DNA from: JBCBSS01 sp039819065
GTDB lineage: Bacteria; Bacteroidota; Bacteroidia; Cytophagales; Cyclobacteriaceae
Direction: 5' to 3'
Length of the DNA: 32,034 nucleotides
Assembly (NCBI GenBank): GCA_039819065.1
Contig: JBCBSS010000091.1
Span: 1 to 32,034, forward strand
The position numbers and the translations under genes are program-made. This document shows positions 7,440 to 15,833 of the stretch, one piece after another. Each line of letters starts with the position of its first letter. The stretch's first letter is position 1. The notes beneath the pieces are model-generated. The model saw only the letters and a program-made list of their open reading frames with translations. It was not told where the DNA came from and searched no databases.

Positions 7440-9068
7440 GTGAGTGTGAATAGAAATACCCGTAACCAAATCAGGTTGCCATTGATCCTTGCCATCGGCA
7501 TTGCGTCCGGTATGCTTATCGGAGCTACTATGTCTGACTCTAAAATTCCAGGCCAAGACTTGTCCAAAAGCCTTAGAAAGTTCGAAGAAGTGCTTACACT
7601 GGTGGACAGAAACTATGTAGATGAGGTGAATACAGATGATTTGGTGGAAGGCGCCATTAATCATATGCTCAACAACCTGGATCCGCATTCTGCCTATATC
7701 AGCGCTAAGGACAGGGAACGTGTCAATGAGGACTTAAGGGGTAATTTCGATGGTATCGGGATAGAATTCAATATTTTCAAAGATACTATTGTCGTGGTAG
7801 CGCCTTTGAGCGGAGGACCATCAGAGAAAGTAGGCCTAAGGTCTGGTGATAAGATTATCAAAGTAGATGGTGAGAATGTTGCCGGGTTAGGTTTCACTAC
7901 CAGGGATGTCCAAAAGCACTTGAAGGGGCCTAAGGGAACTGAAGTAGAAGTGACTGTATTGAGAAAAGCAGCTCAACAACCCATTGTATTTAACATCATC
8001 CGTGACAAAATACCACAATTCTCTATAGATGTTTCCTATATGGTAGACGATGAGGTCGGGTACATCAAAGTAAGCCGGTTCTCAGCAACAACTTACGAAG
8101 AGTTCAAAGCGCACCTTCAAGACCTAAGATCCAAAGGCATGAAAAAGCTCATTTTAGATTTACAAAGTAATCCGGGTGGGTATATGAATCATGCCATTCG
8201 CGTAACTGATGAACTCCTCAAAGACAAGAGAAAAATAGTCTATACCAAAGGAAAAGAAACGCGCTATGACACTGAAGCCAACGCCATGCGCAAAGGAGAT
8301 TTTGAAAAAGGGGATGTGATTGTCTTAGTCAATGAAGGAAGCGCCTCTGCTTCAGAAATCGTTTCTGGCGCCCTTCAAGATAATGACAGAGCACTTATTG
8401 TAGGAAGAAGGTCATTCGGAAAAGGATTGGTGCAAGCGCCATTTGAGTTAAGTGACGGTTCGGAACTAAGGCTGACTATATCACGCTATTACACACCGAG
8501 CGGAAGGTCGATACAAAAGCCTTACGAAGACAACTCAAACTACGGTGGAGATATAGTAGAGCGTTACAACAATGGGGAGTTCTTCCACGCCGATAGCATC
8601 AAATTCAACGACTCACTTAAATTCACCACTTACAGCGGTCGGACTGTCTATGGTGGTGGAGGTATTATGCCTGATTACTTCGTGCCATTGGATACGACCA
8701 AAACTTCATCTTACCTCAATCAGCTTTTCTACAATAATGCTGTGCAAGAGTATACATTCCAGTATGCCGAACAGAATAAAAAGAAGCTAGAATCAATGAG
8801 CTATGAGGATTTCTATAGAGACTTCGAGGTGACCGATAAAATGCTCAAGGATTTGGTGAAAACAGGTGAAACCGATAATGTAAAAGCTAACCTGGAGGAG
8901 TTGGAAGAGTACAAGCCACTTTTCAAACTGCATGTGAAAGCACAAATCGCCAGAAAAATCTGGAATAATGAAGGTTTTTATCCGATATTTAATGAGACCA
9001 ACGAGATTCTGCAGCAAGCGATCAAGTTGTTCGATAAAGCAGAAGAACTGGATAGAACAAAATTCTAA
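7440..9068 (+). CDS. Carboxyl-terminal processing protease (S41 family)
   Basis: A 542-residue periplasmic serine protease anchored by an N-terminal hydrophobic segment (LPLILAIGIASGMLIGATM, about residues 13-31). Next come the tail-protease N-terminal helices (VDRNYVDEVNTDDLVEGAINHMLNNLD), a PDZ domain (FDGIGIEF ... GLRSGDKIIKVDGENV, about residues 100-180) and the S41 core. The catalytic dyad is Ser303 in EGSASASEI and Lys328 in RSFGKGLVQ. Their 25-residue spacing equals that of E. coli Prc. It degrades or trims envelope proteins from their C termini. The start is GTG at 7440, since no earlier ATG exists and the transmembrane segment follows at the right distance. The stop is immediately followed by the ATG of homogentisate dioxygenase. 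The 288 bases before it hold no gene I can support. Confidence 0.95.
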   Translation: MSVNRNTRNQIRLPLILAIGIASGMLIGATMSDSKIPGQDLSKSLRKFEEVLTLVDRNYVDEVNTDDLVEGAINHMLNNLDPHSAYISAKDRERVNEDLRGNFDGIGIEFNIFKDTIVVVAPLSGGPSEKVGLRSGDKIIKVDGENVAGLGFTTRDVQKHLKGPKGTEVEVTVLRKAAQQPIVFNIIRDKIPQFSIDVSYMVDDEVGYIKVSRFSATTYEEFKAHLQDLRSKGMKKLILDLQSNPGGYMNHAIRVTDELLKDKRKIVYTKGKETRYDTEANAMRKGDFEKGDVIVLVNEGSASASEIVSGALQDNDRALIVGRRSFGKGLVQAPFELSDGSELRLTISRYYTPSGRSIQKPYEDNSNYGGDIVERYNNGEFFHADSIKFNDSLKFTTYSGRTVYGGGGIMPDYFVPLDTTKTSSYLNQLFYNNAVQEYTFQYAEQNKKKLESMSYEDFYRDFEVTDKMLKDLVKTGETDNVKANLEELEEYKPLFKLHVKAQIARKIWNNEGFYPIFNETNEILQQAIKLFDKAEELDRTKF

Positions 9069-10229
9069 ATGGCATATTATCACAGGCTTGGAGAAATACC
9101 TGCAAAGCGACACATTCAATTCAGACAACCTGATGGCAGTCTGTATAAAGAGGAATTAGTCAGCTCAAAAGGCTTTTCAGGTATTTATTCCAACCTGTAT
9201 CACATCAATGCCCCTACACGCGTACTTCAGGTACGCGACCCTGAACCTTATGGGTTCAAAATTGCCCACGATTATGGCTTGAAGCAAACACACTTGAATA
9301 CTTCTGGTGTCACTACCACAGGCCATGACTTTCTTGAAGCTAGAAAAGTACTATTGGCTAATAACGACGTTTCATTGGCCATTTGCAGCCCGGAGAGTCG
9401 AAGTATGGACTACTTCTACAAGAATGCCGAAGGTGATGAAGTACTTTTTGTTCATGATGGCAACGGCTGGCTCATTACACAATTCGGTAAGCTGAGAATC
9501 GTTCAAGGTGATTATGTAGTCATTCCTAGAACTACGATTTATAAACTAGAATGGGACGAAGGCCCGGTTCGATTGCTGGTCGTGGAATCGCATTCTCCTA
9601 TTGAAACGGTAAAGCGCTATCGCAATGAATTAGGGCAGCTATTGGAACACTCACCATACTGTGAGCGCGACATTCGCCCACCCATGGATTTGGTTACTGA
9701 TACTAGTAAGGGCGAGTTTTTAATGAAGATCAAAAAGGGTGGATTTCTGCATCACTACCTGTATGATTACAGTCCTCTTGATCTCGTAGGCTGGGATGGT
9801 TTCCTTTGGCCTTATGCCCTTTCAATCCATGACTTTGAGCCCATCACGGGTAGAATCCACCAACCTCCGCCAGTACATCAGACATTTCAGGCCTACAACT
9901 TCGTGATCTGTTCATTTGTACCGAGGTTGTTCGATTACCACCCTGAGGCCATACCTGCACCGTATAACCACTCGAATATCGACTCGGATGAAGTACTCTA
10001 CTACGCTGAAGGCAACTTCATGAGCCGCAAAGGCATTGATCGTGGTTCGTTCACCTTACACCCTGGCGGCCTGCCACACGGCCCACATCCCGGAACAGTC
10101 GAGAAAAGTATCGGCGCCAAAGCGACGGAAGAAATCGCCGTGATGGTAGATACTTTCAAACCGTTGTACCTCACTGAAACCGCACTGGAATACGTCGACG
10201 GCAACTACCCCATGAGTTGGACGGAGTGA
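9069..10229 (+). CDS. hmgA: Homogentisate 1,2-dioxygenase
   Basis: A 386-residue cupin-fold, non-heme iron dioxygenase that opens the ring of homogentisate to maleylacetoacetate in tyrosine and phenylalanine catabolism. Diagnostic C-terminal motifs are FEPITGRIHQPPPVHQTF, the ligand region PYNHSNIDSDEVLYYAEGNFMSR and FTLHPGGLPHGPHPG, which together supply the iron-binding His and Glu. The length is that of the shorter bacterial branch (about 380-390 residues) rather than the roughly 440-residue enzymes. The ATG directly abuts the stop of the protease gene with no spacer, so co-transcription is likely although the functions are unrelated. No other homogentisate-pathway genes are in the window. 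The 3' side opens into a repeat-rich gap. Confidence 0.93.
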   Translation: MAYYHRLGEIPAKRHIQFRQPDGSLYKEELVSSKGFSGIYSNLYHINAPTRVLQVRDPEPYGFKIAHDYGLKQTHLNTSGVTTTGHDFLEARKVLLANNDVSLAICSPESRSMDYFYKNAEGDEVLFVHDGNGWLITQFGKLRIVQGDYVVIPRTTIYKLEWDEGPVRLLVVESHSPIETVKRYRNELGQLLEHSPYCERDIRPPMDLVTDTSKGEFLMKIKKGGFLHHYLYDYSPLDLVGWDGFLWPYALSIHDFEPITGRIHQPPPVHQTFQAYNFVICSFVPRLFDYHPEAIPAPYNHSNIDSDEVLYYAEGNFMSRKGIDRGSFTLHPGGLPHGPHPGTVEKSIGAKATEEIAVMVDTFKPLYLTETALEYVDGNYPMSWTE

Positions 10230-10688
10230 TTTAGATATTAGACATAAGAGGTAAGACATAAGACAAAAGATGCTGTCATCACAAGGAACGAAGTGATCCA
10301 GTCTTGAATTACTAATGTCAAATTACAAATTGGCCCCGTACCGTATACCTTGTCCTTCTGAAAGAATCTTATTGGAGGTTGGGCACAACTTAAACTAGAT
10401 ATGCGACCAAGATAGGGGCACGAAAGTAACTTTCGCGCCAGGAGAGTCTGCCTGCCGGTAGGTATGGAGCGAAGCAATCCGGTTAGAAGTTGGAAATAAA
10501 TAGAAATAGGTAGAAGTAATTAGAAACAAGTAGCGTAGTTGGATTACCATTATCTCACCAACAAACCACCCCACTCTACCATCATCTAATCAAACCATCA
10601 CCTCATCAGCACATCAAATAATCAGCACATCACCGCATCAAATCATCGTCTCATCATACCATCAAATGATCAAATCATCATCTCATCA
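10230..10688. repeat. Repeat-rich intergenic region (459 bp)
   Basis: No credible gene is present. In order it holds: a TAAGACATAAGACAAAAGA-type simple repeat (10246-10270); a segment of the GGAACGAAGTGATCC type commonly seen in dispersed bacterial palindromic repeats (10281-10300), with its counterpart GGAGCGAAGCAATCC at 10464-10480; a REP-like palindrome with arms CGAAAGT and ACTTTCG (10421-10435); a TAGAAATAAATAGAAATAGG-type tract (10494-10535); and a degenerate CATCA/ATCAAA tract from about 10550 to the stop of the next gene. The TAGAAATA and TAAGACATAAG tracts recur in inverse orientation in the 15.8-16.6 kb gap. Confidence 0.6.
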
Positions 10689-10695
10689 TCAAATC
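10550..10695. repeat. Degenerate CATCA low-complexity tract
   Basis: About 145 bases are built almost wholly from the words CATCA, ATCAAAT and CTCATCA, with irregular spacing. Examples are CATCAAATCATC, CATCAAATGATC and TCATCATCAAATC. The + strand is almost free of G. The tract runs up to, and just into, the 3' end of the minus-strand GNAT-like gene. It is not a clean tandem array, since no fixed period is visible, and it codes for nothing I can support. Confidence 0.6.
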
Positions 10696-11189
10696 TTCGC
10701 TCCTTTAAAATAATACACCCTTATATGGTGCCCTTTGGGGCTCTTTCCTACAAAAGCCATCTCTGAAGCAGGCCAAACTGCTTCTCTTCTGTGCTTTTTG
10801 AGGTCTTCATTTTCTACTAGGGTAGTGATGCCTATGCACTCTTTTTCTACCCCCTTGAGGTATAAGCTTTCGAGGAAGTCTCTCGTTTCTACCAATAATT
10901 TAGAAAGCAGGCCAGGGATACGTGCATCAGGAGACAAAACACAGCGGACGGCAAAGAAGTAATGCTTGATTTGGGGTATTCTTACTTTGAAAGCAGTAGA
11001 AAGCCCTGCAATTCCGTCTTGCTCACTGGTAACTTTGAAAACTACTTGTTTGGCTCGTTCATCAGGGTTGATACTCGTATCGAGCAGATTATGCCGCTCC
11101 CAGAAAGATTTGACCTCCTCTGCATAAGTGGCTGAATCAGCCTCCCAGAGGTTTTCAAATGTCATATTTTGTTGCTTACTTTCATTCAT
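10689..11189 (-). CDS. GNAT-like acyltransferase, paralog 1
   Basis: A 166-residue protein without signal or membrane segments. A strand VVFKVTSEQDGIAGLSTAFKVRI, the basic segment HYFFAVRCVLSPDARIPGLLSKLLVETRDFLES and the terminal strand HHIRVYYFKGAKI fit a GNAT (Gcn5-related acyltransferase) fold. I infer the fold from pattern, and the acyl-CoA-binding loop is not canonical. It is a clear paralog of the gene at 11464-11955, sharing GLST-F, RC(V/L)(L/I)S, (E/K)CIG, the WRxAVW-type core and the (H/L)RVYYF(K/D)GA(K/R)I end. It is divergent from the acyl carrier protein gene, with only 11 bp between start codons, so each promoter must overlap the other's coding region unless the second Met (11165) is the start. 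Its stop adjoins the CATCA tract. Function unknown; acyl transfer involving the adjacent carrier protein is a hypothesis. Confidence 0.75.
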   Translation of the reverse strand: MNESKQQNMTFENLWEADSATYAEEVKSFWERHNLLDTSINPDERAKQVVFKVTSEQDGIAGLSTAFKVRIPQIKHYFFAVRCVLSPDARIPGLLSKLLVETRDFLESLYLKGVEKECIGITTLVENEDLKKHRREAVWPASEMAFVGKSPKGHHIRVYYFKGAKI

Positions 11190-11200
11190 ATTCTATAGGC

Positions 11201-11461
11201 ATGTCGTTTTCCAAAGACGAAATTCAACAATTTATTATAGATCAGGTCGCTGAAGATACCGGGATCAACAAGTCAGAATTGGATCCTGATCTTGAGTTCA
11301 TCAACTTTGGCATAGACTCTATCCACGCCATCAGGCTATTGGACAAATTAGAAGACTGGCTCGACATTACCCTCAGCCCTATTTATTTCTGGGAATACCC
11401 TACCATTAGCCTACTCTCGCAATTTCTTGCCGAGCAACATCCCAACCTGAAGAAATTATAG
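11201..11461 (+). CDS. Free-standing PKS-type acyl carrier protein
   Basis: An 86-residue carrier protein with the phosphopantetheine attachment site Ser40 in FINFGIDSIHAIRLLDKLEDWL. The following LSPIYFWEYPTISLLSQFLAEQ matches the third and fourth helices of polyketide or acyl-AMP-ligase-associated carrier proteins (LSP..hW-YPTI..L), and is unlike the FabF-partner AcpP. I place the start at the ATG at 11201, because MSFSKDEIQQFI is the usual helix 1; the frame is open back to 11159. It lies between two minus-strand GNAT-like paralogs, 11 bp from the start of one and 2 bp from the end of the other. No synthase, ligase or phosphopantetheinyl transferase is nearby, so it must be loaded by enzymes encoded elsewhere. 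Identification is secure; the pathway is unknown. Confidence 0.88.
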   Translation: MSFSKDEIQQFIIDQVAEDTGINKSELDPDLEFINFGIDSIHAIRLLDKLEDWLDITLSPIYFWEYPTISLLSQFLAEQHPNLKKL

Positions 11462-11463
11462 TT

Positions 11464-11955
11464 TCAAATTCTGGCACCATCAAAATAATATACCCTTAGG
11501 TGATCTCCTTTCGACGTTTCGCCGATGTACATCATATCTGTTCCTGCCCAAACTGCCCACCTCCACTCCTTTTTAATATACTCATTCTGGATCACCATCA
11601 ATAGCCCTATGCACTTCGGTGCTTGAGCCGTTTTTTCGTAGAGCTCAAGCATATTTCTAGTGTGTAGAATAAGCTGAGTATCCACGGCGGGCCCTCTATA
11701 ATCCTCACTAATCAGGCATCGATAAACATAAAGGTGATTTTCCAACTGCTCGAGATAGTACCTGAAAACGGTAGAAAGACCAACCACCTTACCCTCATAA
11801 CGTGCCACGAAAACCACTTCGTCAACCCTTCGCATCCGCTCTTCATCTGTAAGTACGCCTTCGACCTCCCAAAAAGCGATAATCTCCCTTTTTAACGCCG
11901 GTGACTTATTGTGCCAGACGTCTTCAAAGCTGAATGAGCTAATGCTTTTACGCAT
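11464..11955 (-). CDS. GNAT-like acyltransferase, paralog 2
   Basis: A 163-residue soluble protein and the paralog of 10689-11189. It opens with FSFEDVWHNKSPALKREIIAFWE, parallel to the other copy's MTFENLWEADSATYAEEVKSFWE. It continues with VVFVARYEGKVVGLSTVFRYYL, YRCLISEDYRG, PKCIGLLMVIQNEYIKKEWRWAVWAGTDMMYIG and the end HLRVYYFDGARI. The strand-helix order suggests a GNAT fold with unusual cofactor contacts. Its stop is two bases from the stop of the acyl carrier protein gene, so the two genes are convergent. Upstream (11956-12145) is a 190-bp gap shared with the divergent VCBS protein gene. I do not recognise a characterised homolog. Conservation as a pair around a carrier protein suggests a shared task, which is inference. 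Confidence 0.75.
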   Translation of the reverse strand: MRKSISSFSFEDVWHNKSPALKREIIAFWEVEGVLTDEERMRRVDEVVFVARYEGKVVGLSTVFRYYLEQLENHLYVYRCLISEDYRGPAVDTQLILHTRNMLELYEKTAQAPKCIGLLMVIQNEYIKKEWRWAVWAGTDMMYIGETSKGDHLRVYYFDGARI

Positions 11956-12145
11956 AGAAGTAAATCTTTCGTTTCATATTAAAACGCTTGTAGCGCCCGA
12001 TAAAAAATATTATATTCATTAGTCCTTTTTTGGCTTTCGTTACCTCAGCTACTGTTTTGATTCCGTTGACAGCTCTTTCTACAGCTGAGTAGCGACGTTT
12101 TATTTAGGGCAAATTACCATAAGACTAGCACTTTTTTGAACGACC

Positions 12146-14896
12146 ATGAAAACTGCCTTACCGCACTTATACAACAGTACGCTGGCTAAATATAGAAAAT
12201 TCAAAAGAAGGCTTGATAAAAGTCTGGCGACAGGTACGTTTTACAGATATTCCGACAAGAAGCGAAATCTCATCCTATCCAGGCTGGAAAAGCTAAAAAG
12301 AAGACTAGCGAACTTACAACATCAGATAAAAATAGCCGCTGCAGCAGGCACATTGATATTTGCTCTCCACGCAGCACCAGTGAAAGCCCAGGTGGGACTT
12401 GGCCCTTTCGTAGAGAACCCATCAGATAATCCTTTCTTTCCTGGCATAAGGCAATACAATCACTTAGATCCTGCATTAGCCGATATCGATAATGATGGTG
12501 ACCTCGACCTATTCATAGGGGATTATGACGGTCGGATTTTGATGTTCGAGAACATTGGCACCGCTACTAATCCCGTTTTTGAACAAAAAGACCCTGAAAA
12601 CCCGCTGATCCCAACCGTAAGCGGAGGCTACAGCACGCCTACTTTCGCAGATTTAGATAACGATGGTGACCTGGATGCCTTCGTAGGGCGTAGAAGTGAC
12701 ATGTCAATTGTGTACTTTGAGAATTCCGACTCGGATAATGGCACCATTGGGGATGACCCGACTTTTACCATTGTCAACTCGCCAAACTTGCTGGATGGTG
12801 TAGAGGTTGACAAGTACTATGGTAATCCGGTATTCGTAGATATAGATGGTGATGGTGACCTCGATCTTTTCGTGGGTAACGAATATGGTGTTTCTTATAA
12901 CAGTACTGAGGCGCTGATCTTCCACGTCAATTCAGATTCGGATGATGGCACAATAGGCAATAACCCCTCTTTTACACGCGTCGATCTGGGAGCTAATCCA
13001 TTGGCTCAAGTTAATCAAGGTGGGTTCTTCCAAGTGGCACCTTCTTTCGCTGATATTGACGGCGACGGGGATCAGGATGCTTTTATAGGTAGTACTGATG
13101 GTATGATCGCTTTCTTCGAAAATACAGGAACAGCTACGGCACCTAACTTCTCAGAAGTGACCGGCCCGGGCAGTCCTGTAAGTGATATTGATGTATTCTA
13201 CGACTCATCTCCGGCGTTTGCCGATATCGATGGTGATGGGGATTTGGATGTTTTCGTCGGTGCCAGATTTAGAATCCGTTTCTTTGAGAATGTCGGAACA
13301 GCTAATGCAGGAAGCTTCATACAGCCCACCGGCATAGACAACCCACTGGCAGGTTTTGACGTTGAATATGACGCCTCTCCCACCTTTGTCGATATAGACA
13401 GGGATGGTGATATGGATGCGGTCATCGGTTCCAAATATGGCTATGGTGTACAACCCATCCTGCTTTTTGAGAATGTAAATGGAACCTTTAGTGAGGTAAC
13501 AGGTAGAGCAAGTCCATTTGATGGCCTGGCGGGGGGAGAACAGAGAAGAAGTCCGGATTTTGCCGATATCGATAATGACGGTGACCAGGATATGTTCGTT
13601 GGTTTCAATGGTTTCACCTATGGCGTACAATTGTATTCCAATGATGGCAGCGCTGGCTTCCCCAATTTTATTGAATTCAATCCCATCTTGCCGCTAGAGG
13701 TAAATTATTCACAGTTCGCTCCGACTTTCGCTGACTTTGACAATGACGGTGACCTGGATGCACTGGTCGGGGCTGGCAATCAAGGAACATTTAAGTTCTT
13801 CGAAAATTCAGATGCTGCAAACGGCACTATAGGTGATGATATCAACTTTACCGAGCTTGTCAGTGTAGATAATCCATTTGATCAATTTTCCGTGGGTTCT
13901 CTTGGTTATAATAGCTTTGCCAGACCCGATGCTGTAGACCTCGATCATGACGGTGACTTTGATGTAGCAGTGGGATTAGGGGAAGAAGAGTTTGTCAGTA
14001 CACCAGACCCATTAAGGGGCACCGTGTCTTTCTTTACTAACGACAATGGGACATTCAGTGAGTTGACCGGTTCTGAGAATGCCCTGTCCGTTGTTCAGGT
14101 ATCAAGAAATGCTGATCCGACATTCGTGGACATAGATGAGGACGGTGACCTCGATGTGTTCGTAGGGGATGGTCTAGGTAAAATTTCCTTCTACGAGAAT
14201 CAAAACGCACCACCAACGCTAAGCACCCAAATCGCAGAGATCAATTTTGATCAATCTGATGGGCCGTTGATCGTCGCTCCGGATATCTCAATCAATGATG
14301 ACAACCTCAATATGATCGGGGCAGTGATTGGAATTTCAGAGAATTACTTTGGAGGCGAAGACGAGTTGTTGTTTAGTGCCCAGAATGGTATTACGGGTCA
14401 GTTCAATAGTTCTGATGGCGTACTCGTCCTTTCAGGTTTTGCTTCCGTACAGAATTACCAAAGTGCACTTCGCTCCGTTGCATACATGAACAGTAATGCT
14501 TCTCCAATTGGAGGTGTACGGACCATCTCATTCTATGCCATAGACAATGACGCTACTGACCCTATAATTGTAGGGGCTTCCCCGGCCGAAGTGGATATCA
14601 ATGTAGATGAAGTTAATGGCTTACAGATATTCAATGCGGTCTCTCCCAATGGAGATGATCGGAATGACTTTTTTGAAATACGAAACTTATCCAGTGAGAA
14701 CATGGTGAGGATATACAATCGATGGGGCGATTTAGTGTATGAGATCGACGGCTATGACAGCAATGATCCTACGCGCCGCTTCGAGGGTATTTCTAATATT
14801 GGCAGTAACAATGAATTGCCGGCAGGCACTTATTTCTACCAGATAGAATCAAGCCGTTTCGGCGAAAGTGAGGGCTTTTTTGTTCTAAAAAGATGA
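12146..14896 (+). CDS. VCBS-repeat surface protein with type B T9SS domain
   Basis: A 916-residue exported protein. The first 60 residues are basic and helical (KYRKFKRRLDKS, KKRNLILSRLEKLKRRLANLQ). They precede a hydrophobic signal core at about 62-77 (IKIAAAAGTLIFALHAAPVKAQ), with cleavage likely after Ala81, so the leader is unusually long. The mature part has ten VCBS/FG-GAP motifs of the type ADIDNDGDLDLFIG, spaced about 55-75 residues apart, each with calcium-binding Asp ladders. Residues 830-916 (LQIFNAVSPNGDDRNDFFEI ... MVRIYNRWGDLVYE ... AGTYFYQIE ... EGFFVLKR) form a gliding-motility-associated C-terminal (CHU_C, type B) sorting domain. Four bases after its stop comes a PorP/SprF-family gene, the known partner arrangement for type B cargo. 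A surface adhesin or calcium-binding shell protein is likely; the ligand is unknown. Confidence 0.92.
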   Translation: MKTALPHLYNSTLAKYRKFKRRLDKSLATGTFYRYSDKKRNLILSRLEKLKRRLANLQHQIKIAAAAGTLIFALHAAPVKAQVGLGPFVENPSDNPFFPGIRQYNHLDPALADIDNDGDLDLFIGDYDGRILMFENIGTATNPVFEQKDPENPLIPTVSGGYSTPTFADLDNDGDLDAFVGRRSDMSIVYFENSDSDNGTIGDDPTFTIVNSPNLLDGVEVDKYYGNPVFVDIDGDGDLDLFVGNEYGVSYNSTEALIFHVNSDSDDGTIGNNPSFTRVDLGANPLAQVNQGGFFQVAPSFADIDGDGDQDAFIGSTDGMIAFFENTGTATAPNFSEVTGPGSPVSDIDVFYDSSPAFADIDGDGDLDVFVGARFRIRFFENVGTANAGSFIQPTGIDNPLAGFDVEYDASPTFVDIDRDGDMDAVIGSKYGYGVQPILLFENVNGTFSEVTGRASPFDGLAGGEQRRSPDFADIDNDGDQDMFVGFNGFTYGVQLYSNDGSAGFPNFIEFNPILPLEVNYSQFAPTFADFDNDGDLDALVGAGNQGTFKFFENSDAANGTIGDDINFTELVSVDNPFDQFSVGSLGYNSFARPDAVDLDHDGDFDVAVGLGEEEFVSTPDPLRGTVSFFTNDNGTFSELTGSENALSVVQVSRNADPTFVDIDEDGDLDVFVGDGLGKISFYENQNAPPTLSTQIAEINFDQSDGPLIVAPDISINDDNLNMIGAVIGISENYFGGEDELLFSAQNGITGQFNSSDGVLVLSGFASVQNYQSALRSVAYMNSNASPIGGVRTISFYAIDNDATDPIIVGASPAEVDINVDEVNGLQIFNAVSPNGDDRNDFFEIRNLSSENMVRIYNRWGDLVYEIDGYDSNDPTRRFEGISNIGSNNELPAGTYFYQIESSRFGESEGFFVLKR

Positions 14897-14900
14897 TCTT

Positions 14901-15833
14901 ATGAAAATCAAATCTCTACTCATAAAAGGTATTTTGATTGCGGTGTGCCTGCTTCCAATACTGTCACAATCAACGTACGGACAACAAGACCCTCTATATG
15001 CGCAATATCTCAATAATCCGATCGTAATCAACCCTGCTTATACTGGTTTCAATAAGCTGTTCAATGTAACGGCACAATACCGATCTCAATGGGGAGGCTT
15101 CGATAATGGCAGCCCTCAAACAGCCCTGGTATCGGCACACTCGTCATTCTTTGACAATCGTGCGGGAGCAGGGCTCATCATTGTACATGACCAGATTGGT
15201 ATAAGTAGAAACACAGAAGTCAGCCTCACCTACTCCTACAAGATTGGCATTGGCGACTATAATATTTCCTTTGGTCTACAAACAGGCATTATCAACTTCA
15301 GAAACGACCTCACCGATCTTAATCCTAGTGACCCAACAGATGAGTTATTCTTAATGAATGAAAGTACCACTCAGGGTAATTTTGGTACCGGGTTAATTGT
15401 CTCAAGTGAAAAACTCTTTTTCGGTCTATCCATACCAAGACTGGTTAAAAACGAGATAGAATTAGCAGACATTAATGCAGTACTCAGACAGCGCCATTTT
15501 TATGTAATGATGGCCTATTACATGGACCTCAACTTGAATGTGAAATTTAAGCCTTCTATCCTACTAAGGGCGGTGGATGGTGCACCTGCATCAGTTGATT
15601 ACAATGTCAATTTCATCGTGAACAGAAAATACACGATAGGCCTATTGACCCGAAATTTCGACTCTTATGGTCTGCTGATGCAATTTCAGTTAGATGAAGC
15701 CTATCGCTTCGGTTATGTCTTCGAGTTACCTACCGGATCATCCGTAGGCACCAACTTCACCACACATGAAATTACGCTGGGACTAGACTTCGCCTTATTC
15801 GATTTCCAGGAAATCTTCCAGAGGAGTTTTTGA
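14901..15833 (+). CDS. PorP/SprF family type IX secretion membrane protein
   Basis: A 310-residue outer-membrane beta-barrel with a signal peptide ending TYGQ near residue 28. The family signature directly follows: QQDPLYAQYLNNPIVINPAYTGF, then TAQYRSQWGGFDNGSPQTALVSAHSSF. Alternating hydrophobic strands continue to a terminal segment THEITLGLDFALFDF. In the well-studied flavobacterial SprB/SprF pair, such a protein is required to secrete or attach the type B cargo encoded immediately upstream. The four-base spacing from the 916-residue VCBS protein points to the same pairing here. Its TGA stop (15831-15833) lies inside the first copy of a 20-bp tandem duplication, so the repeat extends out of the coding end. 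The family call is secure; the partner assignment comes from adjacency and family knowledge. Confidence 0.93.
   Translation: MKIKSLLIKGILIAVCLLPILSQSTYGQQDPLYAQYLNNPIVINPAYTGFNKLFNVTAQYRSQWGGFDNGSPQTALVSAHSSFFDNRAGAGLIIVHDQIGISRNTEVSLTYSYKIGIGDYNISFGLQTGIINFRNDLTDLNPSDPTDELFLMNESTTQGNFGTGLIVSSEKLFFGLSIPRLVKNEIELADINAVLRQRHFYVMMAYYMDLNLNVKFKPSILLRAVDGAPASVDYNVNFIVNRKYTIGLLTRNFDSYGLLMQFQLDEAYRFGYVFELPTGSSVGTNFTTHEITLGLDFALFDFQEIFQRSF

Noticed and set aside
10238..10477. Minus-strand 79-codon frame in the gap after hmgA
   Set aside because: It lies wholly in dispersed-repeat DNA, has no family resemblance and shows codon use unlike neighbouring genes.
10550..10695. CATCA tract considered as a CRISPR array
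   Set aside because: No constant repeat length, no unique spacers and no cas genes.
13205..13630. 141-codon minus-strand frame inside the VCBS protein gene
   Set aside because: It is a shadow of the periodic Asp-ladder codons; repeated GATATCGATGGTGATGG-type words stay open on the other strand by composition.
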